A stretch of 64,000 bases of DNA, from contig OX485807.1 of the NCBI GenBank assembly GCA_950295325.1, forward strand, positions 34,812,440-34,876,439, written 5' to 3'. Shown piece by piece: positions 12,490 to 24,767 of the stretch. Position numbers and translations under genes: made by a program. The stretch's first letter is position 1; each line of letters begins with the position of its first letter. The stretch comes from Polytrichum commune (lineage: Eukaryota; Streptophyta; Polytrichopsida; Polytrichales; Polytrichaceae). A model generated the notes under the pieces. The model did no database searches. It was not told where the DNA came from and worked only from the letters and a program-made list of their open reading frames with translations.

Positions 12490-12612
12490 CTGGACTTATT
12501 GTGATTGAGTCCGATGTCAAAGTTTATCTTAAAATCTCAACCTCCAACCTATATTCTATTTTAGGACGAATGAGAGGTACACTCGTATGCGATAAATTAC
12601 AATTCTCCCAAG
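12490..12612. repeat. Foldback repeat H, partial copy
   Basis: One arm only: aggacgaatgagaggtacac then tcgtatgcgataaattac, matching the right arm at 56320-56385. Confidence 0.5.
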
Positions 12613-12654
12613 CCACGTATAAAAATCTAAGGTAGACGTGTGTTATTTGGATCA

Positions 12655-12945
12655 TTTTCTCGTAGGACATGACACACACACACACATTTACACACAATTA
12701 GTGCGAGTTGTTTAGTAAATCTTAATCGTGCTTGTAGTCAATTGCCTCATGAATTTCAGAGCTCATACGAACACCACTTTCATTATCAAAAGTGGAGATT
12801 CTCGTGCTCATTAAGTGGTTACATAGGTTCCTCCAATCATGTCGACTATCGAGCTTAAAACAACTAGAAATTTTGAGTAGTTATCCAATCTCTTTCAAAC
12901 ACATATCTTTTTGATGTTTGTTCTTAGGTCCATACCTAAGGCAGG
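12655..12945 (+). repeat. Dispersed repeat D, copy 3
   Basis: It contains aattagtgcgagttgttta, agagctcatacgaacac, caaaagtggagattctcgtg, atgtcgactatcgagctta and gtttgttcttaggtccatac, in the same order as other D copies. It ends where repeat F begins. Confidence 0.7.
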
Positions 12946-12948
12946 AAA

Positions 12949-13690
12949 AACGGAAAACGGTGAATGACCACTATTGGTGCACTAGACTAGGAGTTCTTGC
13001 GTGGACCCATAACAACCAATTGTAAAAATGGTGACCCGAAAAGGATGGAGTGATAGGCCGGATGCAGTGTTCAAGATTGAAGCACTCATATGAGTTTCAT
13101 TTTGAAGGGCTCTCAAATTTCAGCCCTTCAGTTGAAGGGCTGGTTCAAATCTGAGACGTCAATCCAAGAATATAGAAATGAAGTATAAAACTCATATTAA
13201 ACTTGTGCATGAATTATATGGTACATGTTTCTAGTACAATGTGGAGAATTAAGAATCAACCATCTAACTCCACTTCTTGTAGTGACAATGCCCTACACTT
13301 GTTGGTTCTTGTGGTGGGCAGATTATATTGAGGACTTCAAGTGATGTCTTCATTTTCAAGTTGGGGTTGCATGTTGAAGGGCTATTTTGAGAGAGGTATA
13401 TTTTGAAGGGCCAAATCGCGTTTGAAGGGCATTGAAGACTTCAATCTTGAACACTGGCCGGATGCAGTGATTGGCCATATAGGTCTTGTTCACACCACTT
13501 GGGATCACTTTTGGGTGCCATTGGGTTACCCGATTTGTGTGCCATCCGTACGCAAAATAGGATCTTTTGGTTCTCAAATTAGGGAGACTCTACTATACAA
13601 TTAGGTGGTTTGACTTACTTGCCTCTTTGGCAACATGTAACTGATTATTTACAGGGAACAAAATTACGAAACAACTTGCACGCTTCGTCG
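12949..13690. mobile_element. Repeat family F, copy 1 (split by a hAT-type MITE)
   Basis: It starts acggaaaacggtgaatgacc and matches 24768-25190 on both sides of the 392-bp insertion at 13065-13456 (shared ggtgcactagactag, atggacccaaaa/ataa, ccacttgg.atc.ctt, gggtgccat.g.gtta, agggagactcta). The right terminal repeat seen in copy 2 is missing here. Confidence 0.75.
13065..13456. mobile_element. hAT-type MITE with perfect TIR and 8-bp target duplication
   Basis: 392 bp. The termini are an exact 18-bp inverted repeat, CAGTGTTCAAGATTGAAG. The flanks carry an exact 8-bp duplication, GCCGGATG (13057-13064 and 13457-13464). CAG ends plus 8-bp targets define hAT-type transposition. Internal ttgaagggc motifs are repeated on both strands. 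No transposase. Perfect termini suggest a fairly recent insertion. Confidence 0.93.
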
Positions 13691-14379
13691 TTCCCTCTAC
13701 GTGTTGGATTTCGGCACGTGCACTTAGCTTAAAAGAGGTTGCCATGATTTTCCTTTCCTTTCTGGTGCACACTTGGCAACGATGAGTACTTCCTCTCTCA
13801 CCTGGTGAAGCTCGAGCGCCTCTTTGTCTGCCTTATGAGACAAAAATGAAGATACAATTTCATCATCCCATGCATTGTCTGCACCAGAAGCTTGATGGTT
13901 TGGCACTGAGCAGACAACTGAGAAAAATAATAATCTTCTACATATTTATATACACAGAAAGGCAGCAAAATTTGCCGCCCCGCCGCCATAACAGCAGTTG
14001 AATGAGGGGGCTGCCGTGAAGTTACCTAATGTGTGGGCTTGGGCTTGGGCTTTCCCCTCGTATTCCCCACTTACCCTGAATCGGGAAAGATGAAATCATT
14101 GGAAAACAAAAACCTGTGCGAGGGGGGCCTTACAGCTTGGGTCACAGGCTAGGTGTGCAGGTGCTTAAGTTACATACTAACATACTCGGACATTGATGGC
14201 CCAACCGCCCACGCTCAGAGTTGACATTTGTTTTTCCTCTTTCCCCTCCCCTCTTGCAGTGAAAATGAACAAGATCTGCAGGCTGACACTTGAGGGGAGG
14301 GGGGAGGGGGGGGGCTGTGCTTCAAACTTCACGTCACCCCACGTACATGAGCAGCCTAAGTTAGCAGCTGCCTTATATA

Positions 14380-14941
14380 GGGCCACTTCACACACGAGCA
14401 AAGAGCCGTGACCGTGACATTGTGAGAGCCCAAAAGAATGTGTCCCAACACGCCTCCAAACTCACGTGGTGTGGTCACGGGCCCTCAAGTGTAGTGTGGA
14501 GTCATATGTGACCGGGCGCTCGATCAGATGCTATTTCAATGAATCTCTAGTCATGCGGGGCCACTACCAAACGGTTCCTACTCAGCATTGCTTACATTTA
14601 GGGCCACTTCACACACGAGCCAAGAGCCGTGACCGTGACATTGTGAGAGCCCAAAAGAATGTGTCCCAAGGCCGTCCCAGCACGCTTCCAAACTCTTGTG
14701 GTGCGGTCACGGGCCCTCAAGTGTAGTGTGGAGTCATATGTGACCGGGCTCTCGATCAAATGCTATTTCAATGAATCTCTATTCATGCGAGGACCACTAC
14801 CAAACGGTTCCTACTCAACATTGCTTACATTTAGGGTCACTTCGCACATGAGCCAAGAGCCGCGACCGTGAGATTGTGAGAGCCCAAAAGAAAGTGTCCC
14901 AAGGCCGTCCAAACACGCCTCCAAATTCATGTGGTGTGGTG
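14380..14941. mobile_element. Truncated tandem array of family A left ends
   Basis: Three same-orientation left ends start at 14380, 14601 and 14834. The first two units (221 and 233 bp) run through gccctcaagtgtagtgtgga, tgctatttcaatgaatctct and ccactaccaaacggttcc to ttgcttacattta. The third stops near 14941 at ggtgtggt. No right end is present. Confidence 0.85.
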
Positions 14942-17567
14942 CAATTGAGTTCAAATATTATGAAGCCTCCTTTGATTTGGATATGAATAATAAAAGTCAA
15001 AATTCAGAATGCTCTTACATCCTAGCTTTATATATATAGATTATATGTTGCATGCAAAATGGGTTTGTGTCCATCCGGGGGTAAACTCTTCATTTTTCAC
15101 TCACGCAAGTCATGTGGTAGACCTAGGAAATCAATTGGACTCAAAGTACACCTGGACCTGAACATAATGAAATTGTATACATGTGGCTTTACCAATGGGT
15201 CTCACCATAGAAATGATAAAACCCAACCTTAGATGTATGAACCACGTATTTCGCCCTCATACCAACATTTGATATTACAATTTTGATACACACGGGTAAG
15301 TTTCTTGATACCATTATTGATGTCAATTATTAATTACCATGTCTCCACCTATATACCCGTCTACCTTATGCTCCAACCAATCACACGATGACACATGGCA
15401 GCCTCTTATTGGCCCAGGCAACCAATTTCACATCTAATTTGACCTGTAGGGAGGCTATTTCACCTGTGTGGGAAGGAAGCTCACAACCAACTGTGAGTAC
15501 GGCAAGGACGTCGATATTCATATGTACGTTCACAAGCTTTTTATTTTGATTCTCTGCCCGCATGACTTGAGCCACTGCCAGTGACTGAGCCATGCAAATC
15601 TCAACACATAAGTTAGACCGAGAAGTTTGAGGCAACGACATAGAACTGAACTGAACCGGGCAGGGCCATGGCCATGGCCACATGATTCCCATAATCTGAG
15701 TCACGGTGATCGCCACTTGAATGATTTTGTAAGCATTCTATCACTTGAGCAGAGTCGGCTTCTGATGCATATCTGCGAGCTTTCCTGCCATTCGATCGAG
15801 TCAAGGCTGTGGCTGGTTTGTTTCTGAATCATCGCAAGCAAGTAAGTAGGTGAGTCCAGTGAGCCCTGGATTTTGATGGATTTTGAGAGCTTTTGAGAGT
15901 GAGAGAGAGAGAGAGAGAGGCTGTGCATGGTCAAAGCCTGCGACTATATTATTCCCCATAATTTGAAGGGTGTCCTGGGATTTTGTTAAACAGTCGCCGT
16001 TAAAAAGAAAAGAAGAAAAAGGGGGGTAGGTGATTTCATGAGTGGGCTTGAGTGTGTGGACAAAACCCCACACACACTTGACTCACGAAGAATCTGGCCC
16101 CAGGGCTCCTGAAGCCTCGTGGCTCGACTGACCCTCAGATCATCTTTGATCATGTCTTGTAATGTAGACGGTGCTTAAACTGTGGAAAGCGGCGAGCAGG
16201 TATACCGTTATTAGGTTGTGAGGTTTGGATTGGTTCCCATGAGCGATCGACATTGGATTCCAACGCACCCAAGTACGCCTTTTGTGAACTCCGTATGCAA
16301 AAGTTATAAGAGTTCGAAGTTTTATTGGAAGACGGTCCGAAGCGAACACGGTAGTTTGAAGTGAAACTTGTGGATATTTTTGAAATCGGTGTGTATTTAT
16401 TGTGCAAGATAATAGGGTGTTGGTTGAGGGGTGAGGTATTGGTTTCAGCGCCATCTACGTTGTGTTAGCTATGGTTTCATTAACAGGTAATATGTAAAGA
16501 TAAATGTGTTCAAGGACCCAGAGTAATAAGACGTCTAGCCTTAGCCGATGTGCGTGAAATCTAGATTCTAGGGCTATGGCCTCATGACACCTCTGAAAAG
16601 TCAACGACATCTATCATATCTTAGGTGGTTGAACCCTCATTGATGAAGAGTTGAAAGGCTATAGCCCTTTCGACATAACATTTACTCATCCAATTGGGTT
16701 AGTTCACTAGACCTTGGAATAAAGTAATTATATTCTATGGGCCCTCCCAAATAAAGTAGAAAATATTCGGTTATTGTGCATACACACAAGCTGACATTTG
16801 GAAAGTTGGGTGTAGTTATACCCCAGGACTATTCATGGGAAGCACTATCCATCCCCACATTATTCACAATCTTCATACTATTCATACTGGCCCGATTCAC
16901 TCTTCATACCACGCGCCAATTTCTTCTTACTATTTAGGATTGTTCCCATGGAGGTAAGATAGTGAAGGCCCTTGTCAGATACTAAATAAGAAATTGAACT
17001 CATCCATATGGGGTCAAAGCATGGTAAAGTGAACAAGAAAAGTGGTATGCCCTTCAATTGTGATATTTTTTTGTATATGATAACAGAAGTAGGATCAATT
17101 CTATACACAATGTCATTCCGAGACCACAACGCCCTTCAATGGGTTTGAACCAAACATGGTTGAGTATTATTACGGGAAGTGGTCCCAGTCACATTTCAGT
17201 TAATAGCAACTTCTCTTGAGCCAACCACACCTACAAAAAGTTGGCAATCATGTGATTCTACTTGCGCTTTTCATTTTGTAGAATTCTTGCATAGCTTCAT
17301 AGAGTTGGGCGATCAACTTCAGTTCAGATGATTTTTAAGTGTATTTCTTCCATGATTGATTCTTGAGGAGTTGGTTGATCATACTACCTTTCCCATAATA
17401 CAAAGTGTAACTTGTTTAATCAAGCATGTGTGTGAGATTATCGGTTTGTGTTGAGTGACAATATTCTTGAAAGAGCAGTGCTCTGGACCAATTTGTGGGA
17501 GCTTTGTGTATTTGCAAGTGCATTGATTGCATTTGATGTATAAAGGAGTGAGAAATCAATGGAGTAA
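14942..17567. other. No gene assigned; possible leader-like stretch near 15.7-15.95 kb
   Basis: On the minus strand a CT-rich run (complement of the (GA)n tract at 15901-15919) is followed by several overlapping frames to about 15381. Their starts are non-ATG or closely followed by stops, so I do not call a gene. A tandem ggccatggccatggcc lies near 15664. The rest is AT-rich. Confidence 0.4.
15897..15919 (+). repeat. (GA)n microsatellite
   Basis: About 11 GA units. On the minus strand this is a CT tract of the kind common in plant 5' leaders. Confidence 0.9.
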
Positions 17568-18107
17568 GGGGTTTTTTACACCATGGACCATGAAGTTGTC
17601 CCAAGGCCTTGTAAAATTTATGATTGGTTGTTGAATGCGTCCCGGGTTCACTTCGGTTTACACCAAGAAAAAAATGTCTGAGTGATCATAGAGTTCAAGG
17701 TCTTCAAAAGACATATTTTAAGGCCTACATTATCCACTAACATGATTCAACGGGTTTTGCAATGGGAGAGGCAAAAGAGGTGCTTTGATAGAAAAAGACA
17801 AGGGCCCATGGTAGAGAAACATTGTCATAATAATTCTTTTGGGGGAAGAGAAGATGAAGACAAAAGAAGACAAAGGCATGGCCAAACTTGATTTTTTTTT
17901 TCAAAACTGCCCTTTTTGGACACATATTAGAAGAAGAAAATCAACACATTCATTTTTTGGTGCATGGTCATTCCTCTTGGTCCACATTCGGTTTACACCT
18001 AGTGAGGGGCCCAAAGACTTTGTAAATGGATTCTTTAAGAAATCGGACCATGGGAAAAGGCCATCTTTCATGGTCCGACTTCCATGGTCCATGGTGTAAA
18101 CCGCCCC
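17568..18107. mobile_element. MITE family B, copy B1
   Basis: 540 bp. The left end GGGGTTTTTTACACCATGGA mirrors the right end tccatggtgtaaaccgcccc. TAA precedes it (17565-17567) and AAA follows. A second, internal cggtttacacc motif occurs at both sides (near 17658 and 17990). No transposase. Confidence 0.8.
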
Positions 18108-19148
18108 AAAGAAAGTGAGAAATTCTCGGTATAAGCAAGCAGAATTCTTGTATGTGTGATATGCATAAGAGGCAATAAGTGTCACATAGCATGAAATCAA
18201 AGGAGGTTGGAACGAACTGAATGATTCCGTTAGTATTTGCATATTGAGGGATATGTTTTTGTGAGATAATTGAGCCAAAAGATATACCGAAGGTTAGGAG
18301 TTATGCATGTCTCACAAAGAGATCATATGGGGATTAGTCTAAGTGAGGGTAGGCCATGGTTGACTAAAGCAAACCTTTGGGAGAGGAATTCAATGTGCTT
18401 AGATAATGAATCTAAAGAGGGACTCGCAAGGAATAGGGAATAAAGTGGACTCTTGTATGAGCAATAATTTGGGCGTAGCCTAAAAGTCTAAGAGAAAGGA
18501 ATGAATTGGTTCATGACCTAAAGTTTAAATGGTTGGGTAGCCCATGCCATGTATAACCTTGAAGGGACATCACCGCAAGAGCATGACACTTCACTCAATT
18601 GGATTAGGATAATCGTTGAAACATATAATGCTCGTAATAATTGATTTATTGTTGCAATTGTGATTAATGCTTGATCAACATCGCCTTGATGTATGTGATT
18701 TTTTCATGACATGTTTACACACATCTACCATGTTGTGAAGGTGGCACCTACAATTCCTTGAAGACCTCACGTCTTGGTTGTGAGTTTAAAACTCTCCTTG
18801 TGTGTGTTGAATTATTGCAAACGATACTTGATCATGCATTCAACAAATGTGGTTACTCATGAGAGATGCCAACCAAGAGATGAATTCTTGAATATCAAAG
18901 AAACACCCAAATGAATCTATTGCATTTAGAAGGATCGAGACGAATCAAGGGTTGTTTGGAGGAATTATAAAGAATGAATTCATTTTGAAGGGCGATGATT
19001 GAGGTTGCATGGAGAGGTCAAGGTTGTACACATTTAAGAGCCCACCTTTCAAAAGAAAAGGCACTACACCCTACCATCTTTTAAGGGGAACTCCTTTTGA
19101 GTAAAATAGGATAACGGGTTCACATTCACGTAAGTGATAATAACACCA

Positions 19149-19179
<31 letters not shown>

Positions 19180-19410
19180 CTTCTTCTTCTTGCATGATGA
19201 GTTTCATTGAGATCCTTACCACCACAAGTCATTCGCACCTTAAAAAGTGCAAAACCTATCACGGTATTCTAAATATCGTCTAATACGTGGCCCTATTGTG
19301 GGCACTGCCAATCCCACAAAACAATTCCAACCGTTAGCTCAAACCAAGAATTGTCTTATCCAACTAGCGACTGCAAATCACAACCATTGTCATCTCAAGG
19401 TTCCAATTCG
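18108..19410. other. No gene seen
   Basis: AT-rich, with no ORF of interest. It contains a (TTC)n tract at 19151-19191. Confidence 0.5.
19151..19191 (+). repeat. (TTC)n microsatellite
   Basis: About 13 uninterrupted TTC units, which read as poly-Arg or poly-Lys on the other strand. Confidence 0.95.
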
Positions 19411-19426
19411 GAGTTGACACATAAAA

Positions 19427-19765
19427 GTGTTTCAAGCGATGAACAATAAACTCGTAGACGAGCGAACGTACACGCCACACATCCAACAAAAACAACTTGA
19501 AAGGGTAGAACCCCACACACCTCCATCCCTAGACCACGAATATCGAATCACCGTCATCGGCACGGGTGACTTGATTCTTACACCTTCATCTAAACATGGA
19601 ACGGAGATCGTCAATAAAATCAAACAAAATGGTCACTTCATTCTATCACTTGTTGGGGGGAGATTGTTCATTCGTACACATCATGGTCATGTAATCGTAT
19701 CCCATATAATAATAACCCTAAAACACCACGCCCCGGCCGGTCCTTTTTTAAGGGTTATTAATTAG
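19427..19765 (+). CDS. Hypothetical ORF, about 112 codons, unrecognised
   Basis: An open frame begins after a TGA. The first ATG is at 19439 (MNNKLVDERTYTPHIQQKQ) and the frame ends in TAG at 19765. It has a hydrophobic HFILSLVGGRLFIR patch near its centre and is more GC-rich than its neighbours. No domain is recognised. Its 3' end overlaps an inverted repeat (about 19708-19763: aataataaccct facing agggttattaatt), so it may be a TE remnant. Low confidence. Confidence 0.2.
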   Translation: MFQAMNNKLVDERTYTPHIQQKQLERVEPHTPPSLDHEYRITVIGTGDLILTPSSKHGTEIVNKIKQNGHFILSLVGGRLFIRTHHGHVIVSHIIITLKHHAPAGPFLRVIN

Positions 19766-20115
19766 CTTAAGAGTGGATGGATGGATGGATGGAACAAGTT
19801 AGTGAGAAAGAAAGATAATAAGAAGCTGTGGAATTGATTTGCAGAAGGAGTGTGTCAGTCCACAAAGGATCAAGCGAATCAGATCTCTGTGCTGGGTCTG
19901 TTGCATCACATGACTTGCACAATTTCTAAGTTTCTCCAGTTCAATGCAATGATGCAATGGTGGACCATTAGATATTTGGCCCCTATTCGGGTAATATAAT
20001 ATCTTTGTAAGTAAGTGGTAGTGGTGGTGGTAGTAGTAGTGGTACTTACCTGCTGGGGATTAGCTGGGGAAGAGTGTGATTTACTAATGTGGGGTGGGTG
20101 GATGTTCAGACTCAC

Positions 20116-20205
20116 GGCCCGGTTACACCATGGGACCGTGAAGTCGGACCGTGGACGATGGCCTTTTCCCATGGTCCGGTTTCTTTAAGAACTCGATTAA
20201 CGAAG
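20116..20205. mobile_element. MITE family B, truncated end
   Basis: Only one end is visible, ggcccggttacaccatggga then ccgtgaagtcggaccgtgga and cttttcccatggtccggttt, like the start of B2. The opposite end is missing. Confidence 0.6.
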
Positions 20206-20352
20206 CTTTTACAAAGCAAAGAGACCTTTAGATTGGATACCATGTTTCAAATCAGAGTAGGAAGTTGGAATGAGTCGCAAAGGTTGTTATGGAAACTTGA
20301 CTGTAGATGTACCGAACATACCGGTGTAGGAGATTTCCTTATTTCAGATTGA

Positions 20353-20918
20353 GGACGAGTTTACGCCATGGACCGTGAAGTCGGACCATGGAAGATGGAC
20401 TTTTCCATGGTCCAACTTCCATGATCCGATTTCTTAAGAATCCATTTATAAAGCCTTTGGGCCCTTCACTAGGTGTAAACCGAATGTGGACCAAGAGGAA
20501 TGACCATGCACCAAAAAATGAATGAGCTGATTTGTTTTAATATATGTCCAAAAAGGGCAATTTTGAAAGAAGAAGAAAAATTTAAGTTTGACCATTCTCT
20601 TGTGTTCTCTTGTCTTCATCTTCTCTTCCTCAAAAGAAATCTCATTAAAATTTTATTATGACAACATTTCTCTGCCATGGGCCCTTGCCTTTTTCTACCA
20701 TAACCCCTCTTTTGCCTCTCCCACTGATAAACCCACTGGACCACATCGGTGGATAATGTAAGCCTTAAAATATGTCTTTTGGGAACCTCAAACTCCATGG
20801 TCTCTCTAACATTTTTTCCTTGGTGTAAATTGAAGTGGTCTCGGGACAAGTTCAACAACCAATCATAGATTTTTAAAGGCCTTGGGACAACTTCACGATC
20901 CATGGTGTAAACGGCCCC
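20353..20918. mobile_element. MITE family B, copy B2
   Basis: 566 bp in inverted orientation relative to B1. Left end ggacgagtttacgccatgga; right end gatccatggtgtaaacggcc then CC. It aligns with B1 along its length, for example tgggcccttcacta, ggaccaagaggaatgaccat and ttgcctctcccac. The flanks are TGA and TCA. Confidence 0.8.
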
Positions 20919-21508
20919 TCAATTGTGGCTCTCCCATACATATAAATGCTTGGCTCGTAAGGTAACTTAACCTACTTACGTGGCACCTCTTCTTAATCAG
21001 ACACTTATATTTAAAGAGGTCTTTAGGGTAGATGGTGCTAATATACCCTCAGGTCCTGAAAGCCCCTGTCAATTGCTAACAATGATCATTTATTAAGAAT
21101 TGAATCAAATGATAATATCTTTGTTCATTGTTCATTACCAAACTACCTTTCACTTAAAGCTCAAATTATATTTATGAACTATTTTCAAATGATATCCCTT
21201 TTAAAATGCCCGAATGAATGTTGTAGGCTTTATTATAAGGACTAACTATATAGATTTGTGTACCAATCTTTTATGAATTTTTTTTTTAGAAGTTTTCTCT
21301 TTCATATAGAGGTGGACGTACTTTTTTTTATAGTGGATTTTGATATTTGCTTGAAACTCTTAGGTGTTTAGGGTTTACAATGACAACTTTTGTGATTCAC
21401 ATTTGCTTACCGAATGTTTAATCCAATGGTACATGATGTCTAGGGAGTTGGCAGTGCTTGCCTACCATAACATGGGATTCCAGTTCACAATAAGTACACT
21501 AAACAATT

Positions 21509-21675
21509 GATTTAGCAAGGCATTAAAGTTGGTGTGCCATGTTATTAGTTAGAGTGGTCTCTGTGACTTGTCATGTAGCACCAAGTGTTATGTGACACCC
21601 TCTATACTTGCTACTTATTGATTGCAAGACAATCAATGTAGGTCAATGATGAATAGTGTGGGGCCACACTAAAAT
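21509..21675. mobile_element. MITE family C, copy C1
   Basis: About 167 bp. Left end gatttagcaaggcattaaag; right end gtgtggggccacactaaaat. The GATTTAGTGTGGCC-type inverted ends match C2. The interior ggtgtgccat...gtca(t)gtagcacca is shared with C2-C6. Confidence 0.7.
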
Positions 21676-22700
21676 AAATGATTTACTATATAACGGGGAG
21701 TGCACTATAAACTTGCCCTTCCCGAGTTTATTGCTATTCCAACTAGGTCCACTAGACTTGGACTTTGAGTTAGGGGTCCATCCAACTCAAACATATAGAT
21801 ACTAGAACAATGCAATGTTTCTTTATTTTCATCCTCCCCGATGATAGATGTCATGAAGCCTTACCCACTTAAGGTAGATGGTGTAAAACTTAACCACCCA
21901 CCCAAAACCAACACCTTAAAATCTTGCACAATAAGTACATATTGTATTTAAGAATTTCCACTACCTTTACAAAAAGCTCCCATATTGCTTTTGGGTCATG
22001 TAACAAAACTTTAATTCTCTATTAGAAATTTCTTTGGCATGTACCACCCAATCACGAGATAAGATAAAGAACCTTTACTCTTGCGCAAGAGCCCTTTATA
22101 TACCTCCCCACCATGCCCAATTGTCTTAAGTTTAACCAAAGTAAAAGCATGTTCATTATTAACAAATATAATGAACTATGTGCTTTTACTTTAAACTCAT
22201 TCTAGACTACCGTTATCTTATTTCTAGTCAACATGTACCAATAATGGCTCATGTTACAAGTCATTACCAATATAACTTTGAGCACTTACAACTTTTGCAT
22301 ACATAATTTGAATAAGACATACTTTTGTGTGTTGGAATCCCTTGCCTTTACTAACATGTATCATTTAGTTTTTTTTTCAAATATACTATTGATGCTCAGT
22401 GCGTAAACTTTAAAGCGAAGGTTTTAGCACCATCTACATTGGTCCTTCCATGCTCATTCCTATCTTAGCCCCGGGGGTGCACCTTTCATTCAAATAAACC
22501 AAGAACTATGTACATTCACAACATAATCTAAAAACCCCTTATATACAAGTGATTTTTTTGGGTAAAATCAAAAAATATTTGTACAATTTCAATGATAAAA
22601 ATACAAGTGACAATATGTATACATTTAAAAAAATACATTCATATATAGTGGTTAACATAAGTACACAACTATATTTCTTAATAACAATCAACCCCTATCT
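21676..22700. other. No gene seen
   Basis: AT-rich intergenic sequence with no ORF, repeat family or clear signal that I could support. Confidence 0.5.
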
Positions 22701-22718
22701 TATGTATAATGCAAAACC

Positions 22719-23189
22719 CTAGCATTCATAAATAAAGTTGTTGAAGACTTTTTCATACTCTGGATGTAACTCATATGCATCTAAGTCTACAACACCTACA
22801 ATATATGTCATAGAAGCTATTATAGTTTCCAAATTTCTCATCAAATGATCAATATGATCGTGAGTCCACTTGTTGTTGGTTCCTTTTTGATACCAACATA
22901 AGCTTATCCCCATGTTTGACGGATGGTCCATCAAGTTGATTGGATCCCTATACTCCACCCAATGATTACCAAATTTTGTACACGTCTTATAAACCCTCCC
23001 AAGAACCAAACCTTTATGCAAGCTAATTTTTTGGTCTACCACTTTTTTGACAATTCTAGCTTTAGGTGTGTTCTGTCTTGACTTTCCTTGCATACATCCT
23101 ACGATTATGACAACACTTAAAACTTGAAGTATCTTGAACAAAAGAAAGCTACTTGACCGTTTACTCCACTTGTTAATTAGTGTCTACCA
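22719..23189 (-). CDS. Unrecognised ORF, about 156 codons
   Basis: An uninterrupted minus-strand frame follows TAG and ends at 22719. There is no ATG near its 5' end; the first is internal (MQGKSRQNTPKARIVKKVVD), so it may be an exon or a remnant. It begins with a hydrophobic helix (FLLFKILQVLSVVIIVGC), then a basic stretch and a W/H-rich region (NHWVEYRDPINLMDHPSN). Composition is protein-like. I do not recognise the family, and there is no flanking repeat match. It could be a transposon ORF fragment. Confidence 0.3.
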
Positions 23190-24249
23190 TGCTTGCTTTA
23201 ATGATAGCCACAACTTAATTCGGAGACATGAGAGTCATTATGCTCTCTATTCAAAACCAAGAATTCACTTGATGAAAAAAAAATTATAAACACCTAATAT
23301 TGCTTCCAAAATCAAATACAGAAAACATCTAATTTGATGAGCACCCAAAAGGAGGTAGGGGCAATGTGAAACGCACAAAAAGAATGAGGAAAGGAGGAGT
23401 TTTGAGCACCTTCACAATTTCAATGAACTTTTTGCGAGCATTTGCAACAAGGCCTAACTTCTAAGTCACCTAATACATGCAATCAATACCTACATCAAAC
23501 CACCCACATCAACCATCCACATTCCCTTTGATCAACCTTCACACATAAGCATGGCCCATTTCTCTTGCAACCTTGAGTAAAAATTAGCATTGTTCACAGC
23601 TCAATGACCCCTTCCAAAACTTGGATATTGCCTCTTCCATACATGCATAAATGAAATAAGGAAATGAGAAAACGATTCATTCTAGTTGCATCTAATATTA
23701 AATACTTATCCCATAAAGTCTAGTGACACTACCATACAAGTACAAATGTTGTATATTTTCTACAGGTTCGTCATACATGTATAGAATTACGAGTTACAAT
23801 TTGTAGCATACGTATACATAGTACAACAAAGTTCAAATCAATGCCCCTTTTGTGCACTCACGTAAACTCATATGTGTTATGAAAGGTGGACCCCAAAGAT
23901 ATTAACAAATGAAAACTCTTACCAAATACCATGTACTTTCAAAACCCTTAAAAGACCCAAGCCTAAATTTTCCCAAAATTGTAAAAAAACTACCATCATG
24001 ATTTAGCAAATCAAAGAAGAAAATTTGTCCCTTGAAAATTTGAATCTAACCGTACAGATGGTGTATCTACCTCTTATGATTATTTATTAAGACACTCATC
24101 CATCCATGTGTCCCAATTCATAAGATCATAGCATATACATATGTGTACACTTTGTATGGATGGCTAGAGGTGGTTGCCTAGCTTTAGTCTACATTGCTTG
24201 CTTTATTATTAGCCTTCATTCCACACCTATATCTATGACTATGCACTAG

Positions 24250-24528
24250 CTATCGCAGTGTTAAAATGCTCAGCAAGTGCGCCATCCACATAGCCCTATG
24301 GCGATGACTAAACTTGATATTACTTATCCGGCACAATCTACTTGGAAATCCCCAATAAGCAAACCCATATTGATATTTCGGTTGTGGGTTCACCCTTGGA
24401 TAATGAAAAGTACACCCTACGTGTTTAAAATCAACTTTCCAGTCAATTTGTTTACTAATCAATTTTGAGGTCTGTGGGACCTTGTAGCTCTTCAACAAAT
24501 CGATAAAAACATTGGCTCCTTTGCACAT
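24250..24528 (-). CDS. Unrecognised ORF, 92 codons
   Basis: A minus-strand ATG ORF with a plausible residue mix (W, C, H and Y present: QYGFAYWGFPSRLCRISNIK). No family is recognised. It lies 1.06 kb from the ORF at 22719-23189 on the same strand, so the two may be pieces of one broken gene, but nothing ties them directly. Confidence 0.2.
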   Translation of the reverse strand: MCKGANVFIDLLKSYKVPQTSKLISKQIDWKVDFKHVGCTFHYPRVNPQPKYQYGFAYWGFPSRLCRISNIKFSHRHRAMWMAHLLSILTLR

Positions 24529-24767
24529 GTAGTGTGACTGGAAGTTTCAAACATCCAGTGTCACCTCTCTAGTTTGGCTTTATATGAAAACCTCCAGTTC
24601 CATCATGGTGGCCTCCATTCGAGTGACCGTTCATTTTGTGAGGGTGACCGAACATAAAAGGATAACCATGCCCGAAGATTTCCCGGCCCCATGTAAGTTG
24701 CAGTGCCCTGCTACTAAACAATGTTACAAAGATACGATGGTGAACGGTCCAAAGTTAAAGTAGAAAA

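Noticed and set aside
15381-15804. Minus-strand ORFs of 63-111 codons near a CT tract
   Set aside because: Starts are TTG/GTG rather than ATG. The ATG near 15793 gives only 16 codons before a stop, and no good donor follows.
17682-18278. ORFs up to 125 codons
   Set aside because: They lie within or across the edge of MITE B1 and reflect its sequence.
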